From assembly GCA_029866005.1 (NCBI GenBank), contig JARXAE010000031.1:1-58713 (forward strand): a stretch of DNA of 58,713 nt, written 5' to 3'. The notes under the pieces were generated by a model. That model was not told the origin of the DNA. It searched no databases and saw only the letters and a list, made by a program, of their open reading frames with translations. Source of the DNA: Fimbriimonas sp. (GTDB lineage: Bacteria > Armatimonadota > Fimbriimonadia > Fimbriimonadales > Fimbriimonadaceae). Position numbers and translations under genes: made by a program. How positions within the stretch are numbered: the stretch's first letter is position 1; every line of letters begins with the position of its first letter. Shown here piece by piece: positions 7,236 to 16,137 of this stretch.

Positions 7236-9089
7236 TCAGAACATATACGCGGCGGGACCGATTTCGATCGTCCCGCCGCGTTCTCGTTCAGCTTCGACGG
7301 CAAAAAGTGAGACCCATTCGACTCCTGTGCCCTGAAGCGGAATCTTCACGACTCGCCATCCATTGCGGTCTGTAGCACCCTCCATTGAACCTAGGTCAAT
7401 GGATACGATTTGACCCGAGGAGTCTTTGAACTCCGATTTCAGTCGGTTCCCAGACCCGTCCGGTCGCACCCACACCACCAGTGATTTTGCTCCGTCTGGA
7501 ATAGCCATCCGACTCTTTGGAGCAACAAGAGCTTTTCCGGCACCCTCATAGCTGACGATCGCCCCGCGTTGTCCCGCGCTTAACTCACCGCTGAGCTTGC
7601 CTTCTTTTTGGAGACTCCACTCATCAAAATTGAGTGGTGCTCTTTGAATTCGGTAAGAACTCGCGATTGCGCCGTTCATACCGACGGAAAAGGAAGTTGT
7701 GTCCTCGGTCGTCGCGAGTGGCTCTACGGCGCGAGCGCTTTCGATTCTGGCGTAGCAAGTCACGTTTGCGCCGTTTGCCCGTTGGTATCGGAACTCAAGC
7801 TTGGCGGTCTCCGCAGAGGATTTTTGGATGAGAACACACCATCCGTCGTCGTCGAGCGGAGGCGCAAATGCGAAGTCTAGCCCTGCCATCAATTGAGCAA
7901 TTGGCTTGGTTGGACTGATCTTGGGTGCCAAAGATTTTGGCACCAGCGCCAGTTCCGATGAACCCGTGAGGCTGGCGTAAAGAGTCTTGAACTTCTTATC
8001 TTTTAATGAAAGGTTGGAGAACTTGACTCCGGCCTCTTTTTGGTACCAGCGAGCCTGAACAAGCTTGCCACCGCCTGCCCCAACAATCACCCAGTCTAGC
8101 GGGTCCTTCTGTGGAAGCCAGCGGAAACTAGTGCAACCGCGAAACTTCTCTTGGACCTCTTTGGCGGCGATAAACGAAGGCTTCAAGTCAAAGTTCTCTC
8201 TGACCAGTCCAAGGCGATGTGTTGGGTTATCGGGATCAGGGCCGTTGTCTTGCCATGTGTCGAAGATTGTGAGCGTAACCCCCAATGCAGAGTTCAGAAG
8301 CCAAATCCTCGAGGTGTACATCGCCTGCCGACCCTCGCTATTCTTCCCGCGTGCCGTGCTGTAACCCCAGCCCGAGCAAATGATCGGTAACCGCTTTCTG
8401 CCTTCGGGAGCCTTCAGAGAGATGAGGTCGCGAAGTTGCTGAATTTCTCCCGCGAAACTCTCGGGACCCTCTTCGCGATTGGGTCTTATCGAAACGCCAT
8501 CAATCAGACCAAGAAGCTCCTCATTCAGGAATGAGTTGATAGATTGTGTACCTGCACCGACGACCCCGGGCGCAACGACACGGCATGCAGGATCCGCACC
8601 GCGCATCGATTTTGCCGTTTCCACGAGCAGCACCGAGGTGTCTACGGTTGAAGCTGAAGCCTTTGACGCGAGATCGGAATAGGCTTCATTCCAAAGTTCC
8701 CACACGATCTCTTCTCCTTTGAAGTGGTTGACGAGTTCTCCCGCCCAGCGAACATAGCCAGCTCGGACTTCGGGCGTTGCCGGGGCACCAGCCTGAGCCG
8801 CGGAGTTCGGGCCAGAGAGAGAAAAAATCGGTCGGATCCGCTTGGTTTTGAGGTCACGAAGTAAGCCGTCATACTTCGAAAAATCGTAAGAACCCGGGGT
8901 GCGTTCGGTTTCACTCCATGAGACGGCGGAGCGAACATAGTTAAAACCGCCTTTTGCCAGCAGGTCCATCTCACCTTTAGCGGGTGCAGTGAACTGAATC
9001 GAGACACCAACCCCAGACCAGATTGGTCGTGGCGCATCGACAAACAATGTCGCCACCGCAGACGCGGCCATAACTGCGGCGGAGAGCAT
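7236..9089 (-). CDS. Secreted glycoside-hydrolase-like protein (GH5/GH39 clan), active site altered
   Basis: 617 residues: a short hydrophobic N-terminus (1-15), a TIM-barrel cellulase-superfamily domain (about 25-330) and C-terminal beta-rich domains that look carbohydrate-binding. The acid/base segment WELWNEA has E135 in place. The segment that normally carries the nucleophile (SEWGYS type) reads CSGWGYS, with Gly240 instead of Glu, and the usual VSxHPY segment reads VSIRPN. A retaining mechanism therefore looks lost, and it may bind rather than cleave glycans. The ATG has TATAAT 6 bases upstream and no ribosome binding site. Its stop lies 14 bases before ubiA. Confidence 0.75.
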   Translation of the reverse strand: MLSAAVMAASAVATLFVDAPRPIWSGVGVSIQFTAPAKGEMDLLAKGGFNYVRSAVSWSETERTPGSYDFSKYDGLLRDLKTKRIRPIFSLSGPNSAAQAGAPATPEVRAGYVRWAGELVNHFKGEEIVWELWNEAYSDLASKASASTVDTSVLLVETAKSMRGADPACRVVAPGVVGAGTQSINSFLNEELLGLIDGVSIRPNREEGPESFAGEIQQLRDLISLKAPEGRKRLPIICSGWGYSTARGKNSEGRQAMYTSRIWLLNSALGVTLTIFDTWQDNGPDPDNPTHRLGLVRENFDLKPSFIAAKEVQEKFRGCTSFRWLPQKDPLDWVIVGAGGGKLVQARWYQKEAGVKFSNLSLKDKKFKTLYASLTGSSELALVPKSLAPKISPTKPIAQLMAGLDFAFAPPLDDDGWCVLIQKSSAETAKLEFRYQRANGANVTCYARIESARAVEPLATTEDTTSFSVGMNGAIASSYRIQRAPLNFDEWSLQKEGKLSGELSAGQRGAIVSYEGAGKALVAPKSRMAIPDGAKSLVVWVRPDGSGNRLKSEFKDSSGQIVSIDLGSMEGATDRNGWRVVKIPLQGTGVEWVSLFAVEAERERGGTIEIGPAAYMF

Positions 9090-9095
9090 AAAGGC

Positions 9096-9101
9096 ATTAT
9101 A
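9096..9101 (-). promoter_or_regulatory. -10 box TATAAT, leaderless start
   Basis: A consensus TATAAT ends 6 bases before the ATG at 9089, with no ribosome binding site. Confidence 0.6.
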
Positions 9102-9306
9102 GTCGGTTGGCCTACTAGGTGCGAAAAGAAAACTCCCGGGCCATGCCTCTGCCGATGAGAAGTGCTGAAGAAACACCGGGGCGCAAACCGGTACGGTTGC
9201 CTGAAGCTGAGGCTCAGAACAAAAGAGGGCTAGTCGTGTCATCCTTTTCGTGTTCATTCAGTGGAATCCCTAATTCACGGGTAATACTTAACCGAAGGAG
9301 AATGAA

Positions 9307-10713
9307 ATGAAATCTCGACTGATCCAAATCTGCGTAGCGGTTGTCCTGGCTTTAGGTGCCCTTATCGGTGCTCAGGGTTGTGGCGGAAGTAGCTCCGGGT
9401 CCGGCGGAACCGGTAATTTCCAGCTCTTCCTGACCGATGACCTGCATGCTGGCTATAGCGGTGTTTGGGTGAAGGTTTACAAAGCCCAAATCAAGAACTC
9501 GGCAGGCGCTTCGACGACGCTTTTCGACAGCGTTGCCGGCACAACAATCAACCTTCGTCAGTTAAATGATGGAGCTTCACGCTTCCTCCTTTTGGCTCCA
9601 GGGACATTGCCCGACGGCACCTATAACAAGATCGAGTTTGTGCTTGACAAGGCAGTGACGCTGGTTGCGACTCCTTCTGGAACCAGTACCAATGGTAACT
9701 TTGCCGCCGCGCTGGATGATTCCACTGCCGGACGAAGCAAGCTTGAGATCAACCTCACGCCAGCACTGGTGGTCCCCGGAGCAACTCGAGTTTGTATTGA
9801 CTTCGATCTTCGCAACTGGACGTTTGTGGGCGGAATCGTCACTCCAGTTCTTGGAGTCCATCCTGGAACTGGCTTGGATGACTCGTCGCGACATGAGCGG
9901 TTTGAGTTTAAGGGTCTGATTCGAGACCTCTCGGGCGTGGCCCCAACTCAGACGTTTATTCTCGGTCTTAGAACTGGTGGTTCGGTGGCGGTTTCAACCG
10001 ATGCAAACACTTCCATCGTTGGAGATGTTGCATCTGCTTTGGGTAACGGCCTAAAAGCTGAAGTCTACGGCGATTTCAATCCAACCACGAAGACGGTTGC
10101 TGCGCGAGTGATCAAACTTGAAAGTGAGTTCGAGGACGAGGCTAAGGCTATCGGACGGGCACTCAATGTTGTTGAGTTGTCAAATTCATTTGACGTTAAT
10201 CCAAAGTTCACCCGTGGCTTCGCTCCTCAGGGCGAGAAAGTAGGTGTCGTCACGAACCCGACTACGACCCGATTCCGCGGAAACCGCGGCACAACGTTAA
10301 CTTCGTCGCAGTTCTATGCTGCCGTTGTTGCAGCCGGCGCGAACGCGATTGTTGAGGTCGAAGGCACCTATAGTTCAGGAACGAACTCCATTGCAGCCAA
10401 GAGTGTTCACATCGAGAACGAAAGTGAATTGGGTGGAGACGAAGCAAAGGGCGCTTCTTCTGAACCAAACATCGACGCCAAAACGTTCAAGATCACGGTG
10501 TCAGAGCACGAAGGCTTCGACGTTCCGGGGGGCGGAATTATCAACATTAAGGTCACCCCGGGAACTCGATTCCGCAATGTCAACGGCTCAGAAATGACCT
10601 TGGCGGGATTCTACGAGGTTCTCGCCGGTGGAAGCCGAAACGTGAAAGTTGAAGGAATCTTCCGCGATGGCGTCTTCAACGCCGGTAAGGCTCAGTTCAG
10701 AAACGGCGACTAA
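9307..10713 (+). CDS. DUF4382/DUF5666-type lipoprotein
   Basis: 468 residues. The N-terminus is a signal peptide ending at Cys25 ([11 protein letters not shown]), a slightly atypical lipobox followed by a Ser/Gly linker. The next 160 residues ([22 protein letters not shown]...) match the DUF4382 pattern, a beta-sandwich of exported proteins. The rest is three or so beta-rich repeats containing [12 protein letters not shown] and KVEGIF motifs like the OB-fold-like DUF5666. Probably an outer-membrane or periplasmic lipoprotein of unknown role. A good AAGGAG lies 6 bases upstream of the ATG, and a strong terminator follows. Confidence 0.8.
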   Translation: MKSRLIQICVAVVLALGALIGAQGCGGSSSGSGGTGNFQLFLTDDLHAGYSGVWVKVYKAQIKNSAGASTTLFDSVAGTTINLRQLNDGASRFLLLAPGTLPDGTYNKIEFVLDKAVTLVATPSGTSTNGNFAAALDDSTAGRSKLEINLTPALVVPGATRVCIDFDLRNWTFVGGIVTPVLGVHPGTGLDDSSRHERFEFKGLIRDLSGVAPTQTFILGLRTGGSVAVSTDANTSIVGDVASALGNGLKAEVYGDFNPTTKTVAARVIKLESEFEDEAKAIGRALNVVELSNSFDVNPKFTRGFAPQGEKVGVVTNPTTTRFRGNRGTTLTSSQFYAAVVAAGANAIVEVEGTYSSGTNSIAAKSVHIENESELGGDEAKGASSEPNIDAKTFKITVSEHEGFDVPGGGIINIKVTPGTRFRNVNGSEMTLAGFYEVLAGGSRNVKVEGIFRDGVFNAGKAQFRNGD

Positions 10714-10722
10714 CCTCGCATC

Positions 10723-10756
10723 AAAAGCCGCCCCGAGAATCTCGGGGCGGCTTTTT
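10723..10756 (+). terminator. Rho-independent terminator
   Basis: A 15-bp GC-rich hairpin (arms GCCGCCCCGAG and CTCGGGGCGGC, 3-base loop) is followed by TTTTT, ten bases after the lipoprotein stop. Confidence 0.9.
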
Positions 10757-10775
10757 CGTTCATAATCTCAGCACA

Positions 10776-11843
10776 ATGGCGTTCAAAGTAGCGGTTTTGC
10801 CGGGTGATGGAATCGGACCCGAAGTTGTGGCCGAAGCAGTTAAGGTCATCCGTGCTGTATCTTCTGATTTTGAGTTTGAAGAGGCACTGATCGGTGGTAT
10901 CGCCTACGATCAGACCGGTCACCCTCTTCCGGCGAAGACGCTTGATCTGTGTCACGAAGCTGACGCCGCTCTGATGGGCGCGGTCGGCGGGCCCAAGTGG
11001 GACAACATCCAACCGACGTCTCTTCGACCGGAAGTCGGGGCACTTCTAGCCTTGAGGTCCGAACTTAACCTCTATTCCAACGTCCGTCCCGCTAAGACGA
11101 TGAAGGCACTCCTGACGGCATCTCCGCTCAAGGGTGACCATGGGATGATCGACCTCTGTGTCGTTCGAGAACTTACGGGAGGAATCTACTTCGGAGAGCC
11201 TCGCGAGCGGCGTGAAAATGGCACGGTTGCTGTCGACACCTGCATTTACTCGCGAGCTGAAATCGAGCGCATCACGCTCAATGCGTTTGATGTTGCCCGT
11301 GCAAGACGCCGAGAGGTTGTGAGCGTGGACAAGGCCAACGTTCTTGAAACTTCGCGCCTTTGGCGCGAGGTCGTCACCGAACTCGCTGCACAGAATCCCG
11401 ATGTCAAGGTGACCCACATGCTCGTTGATAACTGCGCGATGCAGCTCATCCGCGATCCGCGCCAGTTTGACGTGATTCTTACCGAGAACATGTTTGGGGA
11501 CATCCTTTCGGATGAAGCGTCCATGATCACAGGATCGCTGGGGCTTCTGCCTTCGGCCTCTCTTAGCGATGCAAAAGGTGATCTGCCATTTGGATTGTAT
11601 GAGCCGGTTCACGGTTCAGCTCCCGATATCGCGGGGCAGGGAAGGGCGAATCCGGTCGCGACAATTCTTTCTGCGGCGATGATGCTTCAGTACACCTTCA
11701 AAAATCTGGAGGCCGCGAAGCGCATCGAGGATGCCTGTAACAAGGTGCTCGAAAGCGGTTTGCGAACGGCGGACATCTTCGAACCTGGCTGCCAATTGGT
11801 CAGCACAAGCAAGCTCGGCGACGCGATCGCAGCGGCAGTATAA
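10776..11843 (+). CDS. leuB: 3-isopropylmalate dehydrogenase
   Basis: 355 residues, full length. LeuB oxidises and decarboxylates 3-isopropylmalate with NAD in leucine synthesis. Visible are the N-terminal [10 protein letters not shown], the GAVGGPKWD segment, [20 protein letters not shown], the substrate-site [17 protein letters not shown], the metal-site [17 protein letters not shown], and the NAD adenine loop [18 protein letters not shown]. No leuA, leuC or leuD nearby. No clear ribosome binding site; TAATCT lies 7 bases upstream of the ATG. rpsJ follows after 92 bases. Confidence 0.97.
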   Translation: MAFKVAVLPGDGIGPEVVAEAVKVIRAVSSDFEFEEALIGGIAYDQTGHPLPAKTLDLCHEADAALMGAVGGPKWDNIQPTSLRPEVGALLALRSELNLYSNVRPAKTMKALLTASPLKGDHGMIDLCVVRELTGGIYFGEPRERRENGTVAVDTCIYSRAEIERITLNAFDVARARRREVVSVDKANVLETSRLWREVVTELAAQNPDVKVTHMLVDNCAMQLIRDPRQFDVILTENMFGDILSDEASMITGSLGLLPSASLSDAKGDLPFGLYEPVHGSAPDIAGQGRANPVATILSAAMMLQYTFKNLEAAKRIEDACNKVLESGLRTADIFEPGCQLVSTSKLGDAIAAAV

Positions 11844-11855
11844 AACTCGCCAAGG

Positions 11856-11861
11856 TATACT
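11856..11861 (+). promoter_or_regulatory. -10 box TATACT for rpsJ
   Basis: TATACT sits about 75 bases upstream of rpsJ, giving a leader of roughly 65-70 bases. No good -35 is visible. The leader contains a short ATG frame (11884-11919). Confidence 0.35.
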
Positions 11862-11935
11862 CTTCTTCGCTCCCGAGAGGTTGATGCTGGTTTTGCCGCC
11901 ATGCATGTTTTCACGGTGAGCGAAGGAAATATCAA

Positions 11936-12244
11936 ATGGCAGGAATTCGAGTCCGAATCAGACTGCGTTCGTACGACCACCGGTCGATCGACACCAGCGC
12001 AGAGAAAATTGTAGAAACCGCGAAGCGCACCGGCGCACGAGTCAAGGGTCCAGTGCCCCTACCGACTCACCTCCGACGCTTCTGCGTCATCCGAGGGCCG
12101 CACATCGACAAGGAGTCGATGGAGCACTTCGAGCTTCGCACCCACAACCGTCTCATCGATATCATCGAGCCGAACAATAAGACGATCGACGCCCTCATGC
12201 GGCTCGACCTTCCTAGCGGCGTCGATATCGAAATCAAGATGTAG
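11936..12244 (+). CDS. rpsJ: 30S ribosomal protein S10
   Basis: 102 residues, the normal size. S10 sits in the head of the small subunit and, with NusB, in antitermination complexes. The N-terminal [17 protein letters not shown] and the central GPVPLPTH loop are diagnostic. AAGGA lies 8 bases before the ATG. In most bacteria rpsJ heads the S10 ribosomal operon; here no rplC follows and a terminator comes 23 bases after the stop, so it is a single-gene unit. Confidence 0.97.
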   Translation: MAGIRVRIRLRSYDHRSIDTSAEKIVETAKRTGARVKGPVPLPTHLRRFCVIRGPHIDKESMEHFELRTHNRLIDIIEPNNKTIDALMRLDLPSGVDIEIKM

Positions 12245-12267
12245 TCTCTGGGTTTATCCGAAACGTC

Positions 12268-12295
12268 AAAAGTCTCCCGCAAGGGAGACTTTTTT
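12268..12295 (+). terminator. Rho-independent terminator of rpsJ
   Basis: Hairpin arms AAGTCTCCC and GGGAGACTT with a 4-base loop, followed by TTTTTT. Confidence 0.9.
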
Positions 12296-12377
12296 GTTGA
12301 GCGTTTCCTATTCAAGCATTTCGAGTGGCTCCAGAGTCAATCGACGCGCCACATCGGGGTGATATGCTTAACGAGAA

Positions 12378-13172
12378 ATGTCTAACCTAGTCGACGCCGC
12401 GAAAGGCAACTTCACTGACGAGCTGATAGAGCGCTTGGTTCCGTTTCTCGGGGTTGATGCCGAAACCGTTCGCGCCATTGTGGATTCGGGAATCGACGCC
12501 CTTGCGCCTTTTGTTCCGACAGTTCAAGTGGGCAGTGTACAAGGAGATTTCGCAGAGACTTGGCAAGCTGACGGTGGACTCATCGCGCTCGCTGGTCAAG
12601 GAGCGACGGTACTGAACGCGCTTCCCGAGAATCGCAAGAGCGAGTTGGTGTCCCAAGCCGCCACGGCAACGGGTACCAAGGGCGAAGTCGTCGAGAAGGC
12701 GCTTTGCATCGTTTCGGCGGCGATGCTCAGCATTGCAACCGGAAGTACGCCGGCAAGCGACGAGATTCAGCCAACTGCGGTGCAAACGCCTCCGGCACCT
12801 CAAAAGAAGCGGATTACGGTGGGGAACTTGGAGGAGGTCCAGGAAGCGGTTGTAGCCACCGCCGAAACTCCTGCTCCTGCACCCTTGAACTTCCCGGTGA
12901 CGGAGCCAACGCCAGCGAAGTCACCGAGCAAGGTGAGCGAGCCTGCCCCAGCGGTGAGTGCTCCAGGAGTCAAAGACACCCGCATTCCGACGTTTGTTGC
13001 TCTCGTCGTTGTGGGGGTGCTGAGCGTGATCGGTCTCATGAAGGGGTGCGGATCGGCTCCTGCCGAGACACAACCAACCCTTCAGCCCAATCAGACCCCC
13101 ATCTCGTCGGGTGCAAAAATTGAGGATCCCGCGTTTCCGGTTAATCCTGAAATCAATGCCCCGACGAAGTAG
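12378..13172 (+). CDS. Membrane-anchored protein with DUF937-like N-terminal domain
   Basis: 264 residues. The N-terminal 120 residues are helical and resemble the DUF937/YidB pattern (short repeated helices, LVPFLGVDAETVRAIVDSGI). A Pro/Ala-rich linker follows (about 130-200), then one membrane segment at 204-221 and a Pro/Thr-rich tail. The family assignment is tentative. Flanked by terminators on both sides, so it is a single-gene unit. A TATGCT lies 9 bases upstream of the ATG. No function can be assigned. Confidence 0.6.
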   Translation: MSNLVDAAKGNFTDELIERLVPFLGVDAETVRAIVDSGIDALAPFVPTVQVGSVQGDFAETWQADGGLIALAGQGATVLNALPENRKSELVSQAATATGTKGEVVEKALCIVSAAMLSIATGSTPASDEIQPTAVQTPPAPQKKRITVGNLEEVQEAVVATAETPAPAPLNFPVTEPTPAKSPSKVSEPAPAVSAPGVKDTRIPTFVALVVVGVLSVIGLMKGCGSAPAETQPTLQPNQTPISSGAKIEDPAFPVNPEINAPTK

Positions 13173-13186
13173 GAACATACAGATAC

Positions 13187-13220
13187 AAAAACGCCCCAAC
13201 GTGAGTGTTGGGGCGTTCTT
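13187..13220. terminator. Rho-independent terminator, shared by convergent genes
   Basis: Hairpin AACGCCCCAAC / GTTGGGGCGTT with a 6-base loop. AAAA on the left and a T-rich stretch on the right allow it to act on both converging transcripts. Confidence 0.8.
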
Positions 13221-13233
13221 CTAATTGTCGAAG

Positions 13234-14385
13234 TTAAGCGTGAGCCAATTCGACGATCATCTTCGCGGCTTCCTGAACGGTTGCAGCTGGGATGACTTGG
13301 GACCCTTCGAGGATCTTTCGACCCTCTTCAACGTTGGTACCTTCAATTCGAGCAACGACCGGAATTGTCACGTTCATTTCGCCGAACGCGGTGAGAACGC
13401 CCTTGGCAACTTCATCAACCTTGGTGATTCCACCAAAGATGTTGATCAGGAGTCCCTTGACATTAGGGTCCATCATAATGAGCTCAACGCAGGTCTTGAC
13501 GCGCTCTGCGTTTGCTCCTCCTCCAACATCGAGGAAGTTAGCTGGGCGACCACCGGCCGCGTTGATTTCGTCCAGTGACTGCATCGTGAGTCCTGCACCG
13601 TTCGCCATGATTCCGATCTCGCCACCGAGATTGACATAAGCGATTCCACGTCGCATGGCCTCTGCTTCGATCGGGTGATCGGCTGAGTCCGACGAAGTCT
13701 CGTTGTAGCCTGGGTGTCGGAAAAGAGCGTTGTCGTCGATGGAAACCTTGGCATCCGCCGCGATCAGCTTGCCGTTTGCATCAAGAGCGCAAGGATTGAT
13801 TTCAATCATGTCCGCGTCGTTCTCTTCGTAAACTCGAACAAGCTTCTTGATCATCTGGACCATTTGACCAGCGGCTTCCTTCGGAATATTTGCCTTCTTA
13901 ACTGCGCCCCGAACCTCAAAGTCGGAGAGACCCCAAGCTGGGTCAACCACGAGCTTGACGATCGCGTCTGGATTGTGCTCGGCAACTTCCTCAATCTCCA
14001 TGCCGCCTTCTTTGGAGATCATCACAACATTGCGTTGCAGAGATCGGTCCAGAAGAACCGAGAGGTAATACTCCTGTGCGATGTCGATCGTCTCGGTAAC
14101 TAGGACCTTCTCAACGATCATTCCATCGGGGTTCTGAATGCTGATCAGCCGCTTGCCAATCAATTCCTTGGCAAAAGTTGAGGCGTCGTCAGAGTTGGTG
14201 AATAGCTTCACACCGCCAGCTTTGCCTCGTCCTCCCATCAGGACCTGGGCCTTGACGACGACATTGCCGCCTAGCCTTTCGGCAATGGCTTTGACTTCGG
14301 CAGGATCGGACGTGACGTCCCCAGCGGCGACGGGGACTCCGTACTTCGCCAACAAGTCCTTCGACTGATACTCGTGGAGCTTCAT
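13234..14385 (-). CDS. sucC: Succinyl-CoA ligase (ADP-forming) beta subunit
   Basis: 383 residues. With SucD it converts succinyl-CoA to succinate with nucleotide triphosphate formation in the TCA cycle. The start MKLHEYQSKDLLAKYGVPV is canonical, followed by the ATP-grasp region (VVKAQVLMGGRGKAGGVKL) and the C-terminal CoA-ligase domain (FLDVGGGANAERV, INIFGGI). The family normally has sucD directly downstream; here a terminator comes next, so sucD must be elsewhere. Starts upstream of 14385 in the same frame lack any homologous sequence. Confidence 0.97.
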   Translation of the reverse strand: MKLHEYQSKDLLAKYGVPVAAGDVTSDPAEVKAIAERLGGNVVVKAQVLMGGRGKAGGVKLFTNSDDASTFAKELIGKRLISIQNPDGMIVEKVLVTETIDIAQEYYLSVLLDRSLQRNVVMISKEGGMEIEEVAEHNPDAIVKLVVDPAWGLSDFEVRGAVKKANIPKEAAGQMVQMIKKLVRVYEENDADMIEINPCALDANGKLIAADAKVSIDDNALFRHPGYNETSSDSADHPIEAEAMRRGIAYVNLGGEIGIMANGAGLTMQSLDEINAAGGRPANFLDVGGGANAERVKTCVELIMMDPNVKGLLINIFGGITKVDEVAKGVLTAFGEMNVTIPVVARIEGTNVEEGRKILEGSQVIPAATVQEAAKMIVELAHA

Positions 14386-14452
14386 TTGAACCGCAAGTTT
14401 ACCGGGGAACCCTTTAGAAAAAACCTCACAAGCCGACATAGAAATTGAGCTT

Positions 14453-15364
14453 ATGAGTTCTGCGATTGAAGTTAAGGATCTGTACGTCCAGTACAAGACC
14501 AAAAAGGGCGAGAAACTGGACGCTGTCCAGGGGCTAACCTTTGAGGTTAAAAAAGGCGAAATCGTCGGATTTCTGGGGCCAAACGGAGCTGGAAAGTCTT
14601 CCACCCTTAAAGCCCTGATGGGATTTGTAGAAGCCAAGTCTGGCGAGGCTTTAGTTTTCGGCGAGACAGCCGGAACGCCCGAAGCGCGAAAGCGAATCGG
14701 CTACCTACCAGAAGTCGCCATGTACTATCCGTTCTTGACTCCCATGGAGACGCTCACCATGTACGGAGAGCTTCAAGGAATGCGAGGCAGGCTGCTCCGC
14801 AACGAGATAGAAGATTTGCTCGAAGTAGTGGGCATTGCTCACGCCAAGAACAAACTCAATCGAAGCATGAGCAAAGGCATGCTCCAGCGAGTTGGCATTG
14901 CTCAGTCCCTCCTTGGAAATCCGGAGCTCTTAGTTCTCGACGAAGTTACCAGCGGGCTCGACCCCGTCGGCCGAAAGGAACTCCGCAACCTCCTCAAAAG
15001 CCGACAGGAGCAGGGAACCACCCTCTTCTTCAGCAGTCATGAACTCGCCGAAGTTGACATGCTCTGCGACCGCATTCTTTTGATCCACAAGGGCAAGTTC
15101 GTCGAAGAGCGCGACATGAGCGAGCTCAAAGCGACCCTTCGCAATTTTTATGTCACCTACCGAGGAGATGTTTCGATGCTCGGACTCACAGAAGCTTGGA
15201 ACGAGAACCACGACGGTAGCAAGACCGCACGATTTGAGGCAAAAGTCGGTTTGGTCCAGGCGATCACGAGATTGCAGGACAAAGGCGGTCAGATTCTCGA
15301 CGTTGTGAGCCAAGAAGGCTCCCTGGAAGACTATTTCATCGATACCGTGGAGGCAGCAGCATGA
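14453..15364 (+). CDS. ABC-2-type transporter ATP-binding protein
   Basis: 303 residues. Walker A GPNGAGKS at 42-49, Q-loop region PEVAMYYPFLT, and Walker B LLVLDEVTSGLDP are present. The signature loop reads RSMSKGMLQRVG rather than LSGGQ, typical of ABC-2/NatA-like exporters. The last 80 residues form the usual C-terminal accessory region. It energises the membrane protein encoded next, with which it shares an ATGA overlap. Divergent from sucC (67 bases between starts). Confidence 0.93.
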   Translation: MSSAIEVKDLYVQYKTKKGEKLDAVQGLTFEVKKGEIVGFLGPNGAGKSSTLKALMGFVEAKSGEALVFGETAGTPEARKRIGYLPEVAMYYPFLTPMETLTMYGELQGMRGRLLRNEIEDLLEVVGIAHAKNKLNRSMSKGMLQRVGIAQSLLGNPELLVLDEVTSGLDPVGRKELRNLLKSRQEQGTTLFFSSHELAEVDMLCDRILLIHKGKFVEERDMSELKATLRNFYVTYRGDVSMLGLTEAWNENHDGSKTARFEAKVGLVQAITRLQDKGGQILDVVSQEGSLEDYFIDTVEAAA

Positions 15365-16134
15365 ACTTTTCCGCTTACCGCGCCCTGGCGCGCTGTGTCG
15401 TTTTAGAATCGCTTCGGCGCAAAGATCTCTGGGTCGTGGCAATTCTCGGCTTCGTCATCCTGCTCGCCAGCAGCACCCTTGGTTTCTTCGGCTTCAGCGG
15501 GTTGGAGATCTTCGCAAAGGACATGGCAGTGACGGTTCTGGGAATGTTCTCAACGATCATTGCAGTTCTGACCTCTTCACGACTCGTTCCCGATGAGATC
15601 AAGAATCGGACACTTTATCCGTTGCTCGCTCGACCCATTTCCAGGCTGGATTTGTTGGTTGGAAAATTGATCGGAGCAGTCATCGTCACTTGGATTTCGT
15701 TTCTCCTTTTGGCCGCATTGACCGCAGTCGCCCTCATGATTTTTCACGTCAAGTTTGAGCTCATCATGGTCCAGTACTTGGTCGCTAAGATGCTTGGCCT
15801 AGTCGTTGTCTGTTCATTCGCGATGATGCTCAGTACCTACATGACACCGAGTGCCGCGGCTACGATGTCGTTCATCTTTGCCTTTGGCTCACCCATGATC
15901 GGTCGTGGTTTGGTAATGGCATCTGCCGAGAACCCTGCGATCAAACCTGTTTGTGCGGCGATCAACAGCCTGTTGCCCCAGACCGGGCTGTTCGACCTGG
16001 GAGGTCGAGCGGTCTACATCGGGTGGTCAATGGTTCCTGTTTGGGTGATGGGATTCCTCCTCGCCTACGGTATTGCTTACTCTGGCGCTGCGCTCGCCCT
16101 CAGCTGGGCAAAGTTCCGAAGGCAGGCGGTTTAA
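15361..16134 (+). CDS. ABC-2-type transporter permease
   Basis: 257 residues with about six membrane segments in the ABC-2 arrangement. The cytoplasmic segment VPDEIKNRTLYPLLARPISRLDLLVGK is characteristic of ABC-2 permeases. Its start overlaps the ATPase stop as ATGA, so the two are translationally coupled and form one exporter. The substrate is unknown. Confidence 0.9.
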   Translation: MNFSAYRALARCVVLESLRRKDLWVVAILGFVILLASSTLGFFGFSGLEIFAKDMAVTVLGMFSTIIAVLTSSRLVPDEIKNRTLYPLLARPISRLDLLVGKLIGAVIVTWISFLLLAALTAVALMIFHVKFELIMVQYLVAKMLGLVVVCSFAMMLSTYMTPSAAATMSFIFAFGSPMIGRGLVMASAENPAIKPVCAAINSLLPQTGLFDLGGRAVYIGWSMVPVWVMGFLLAYGIAYSGAALALSWAKFRRQAV

Positions 16135-16137
16135 CCT

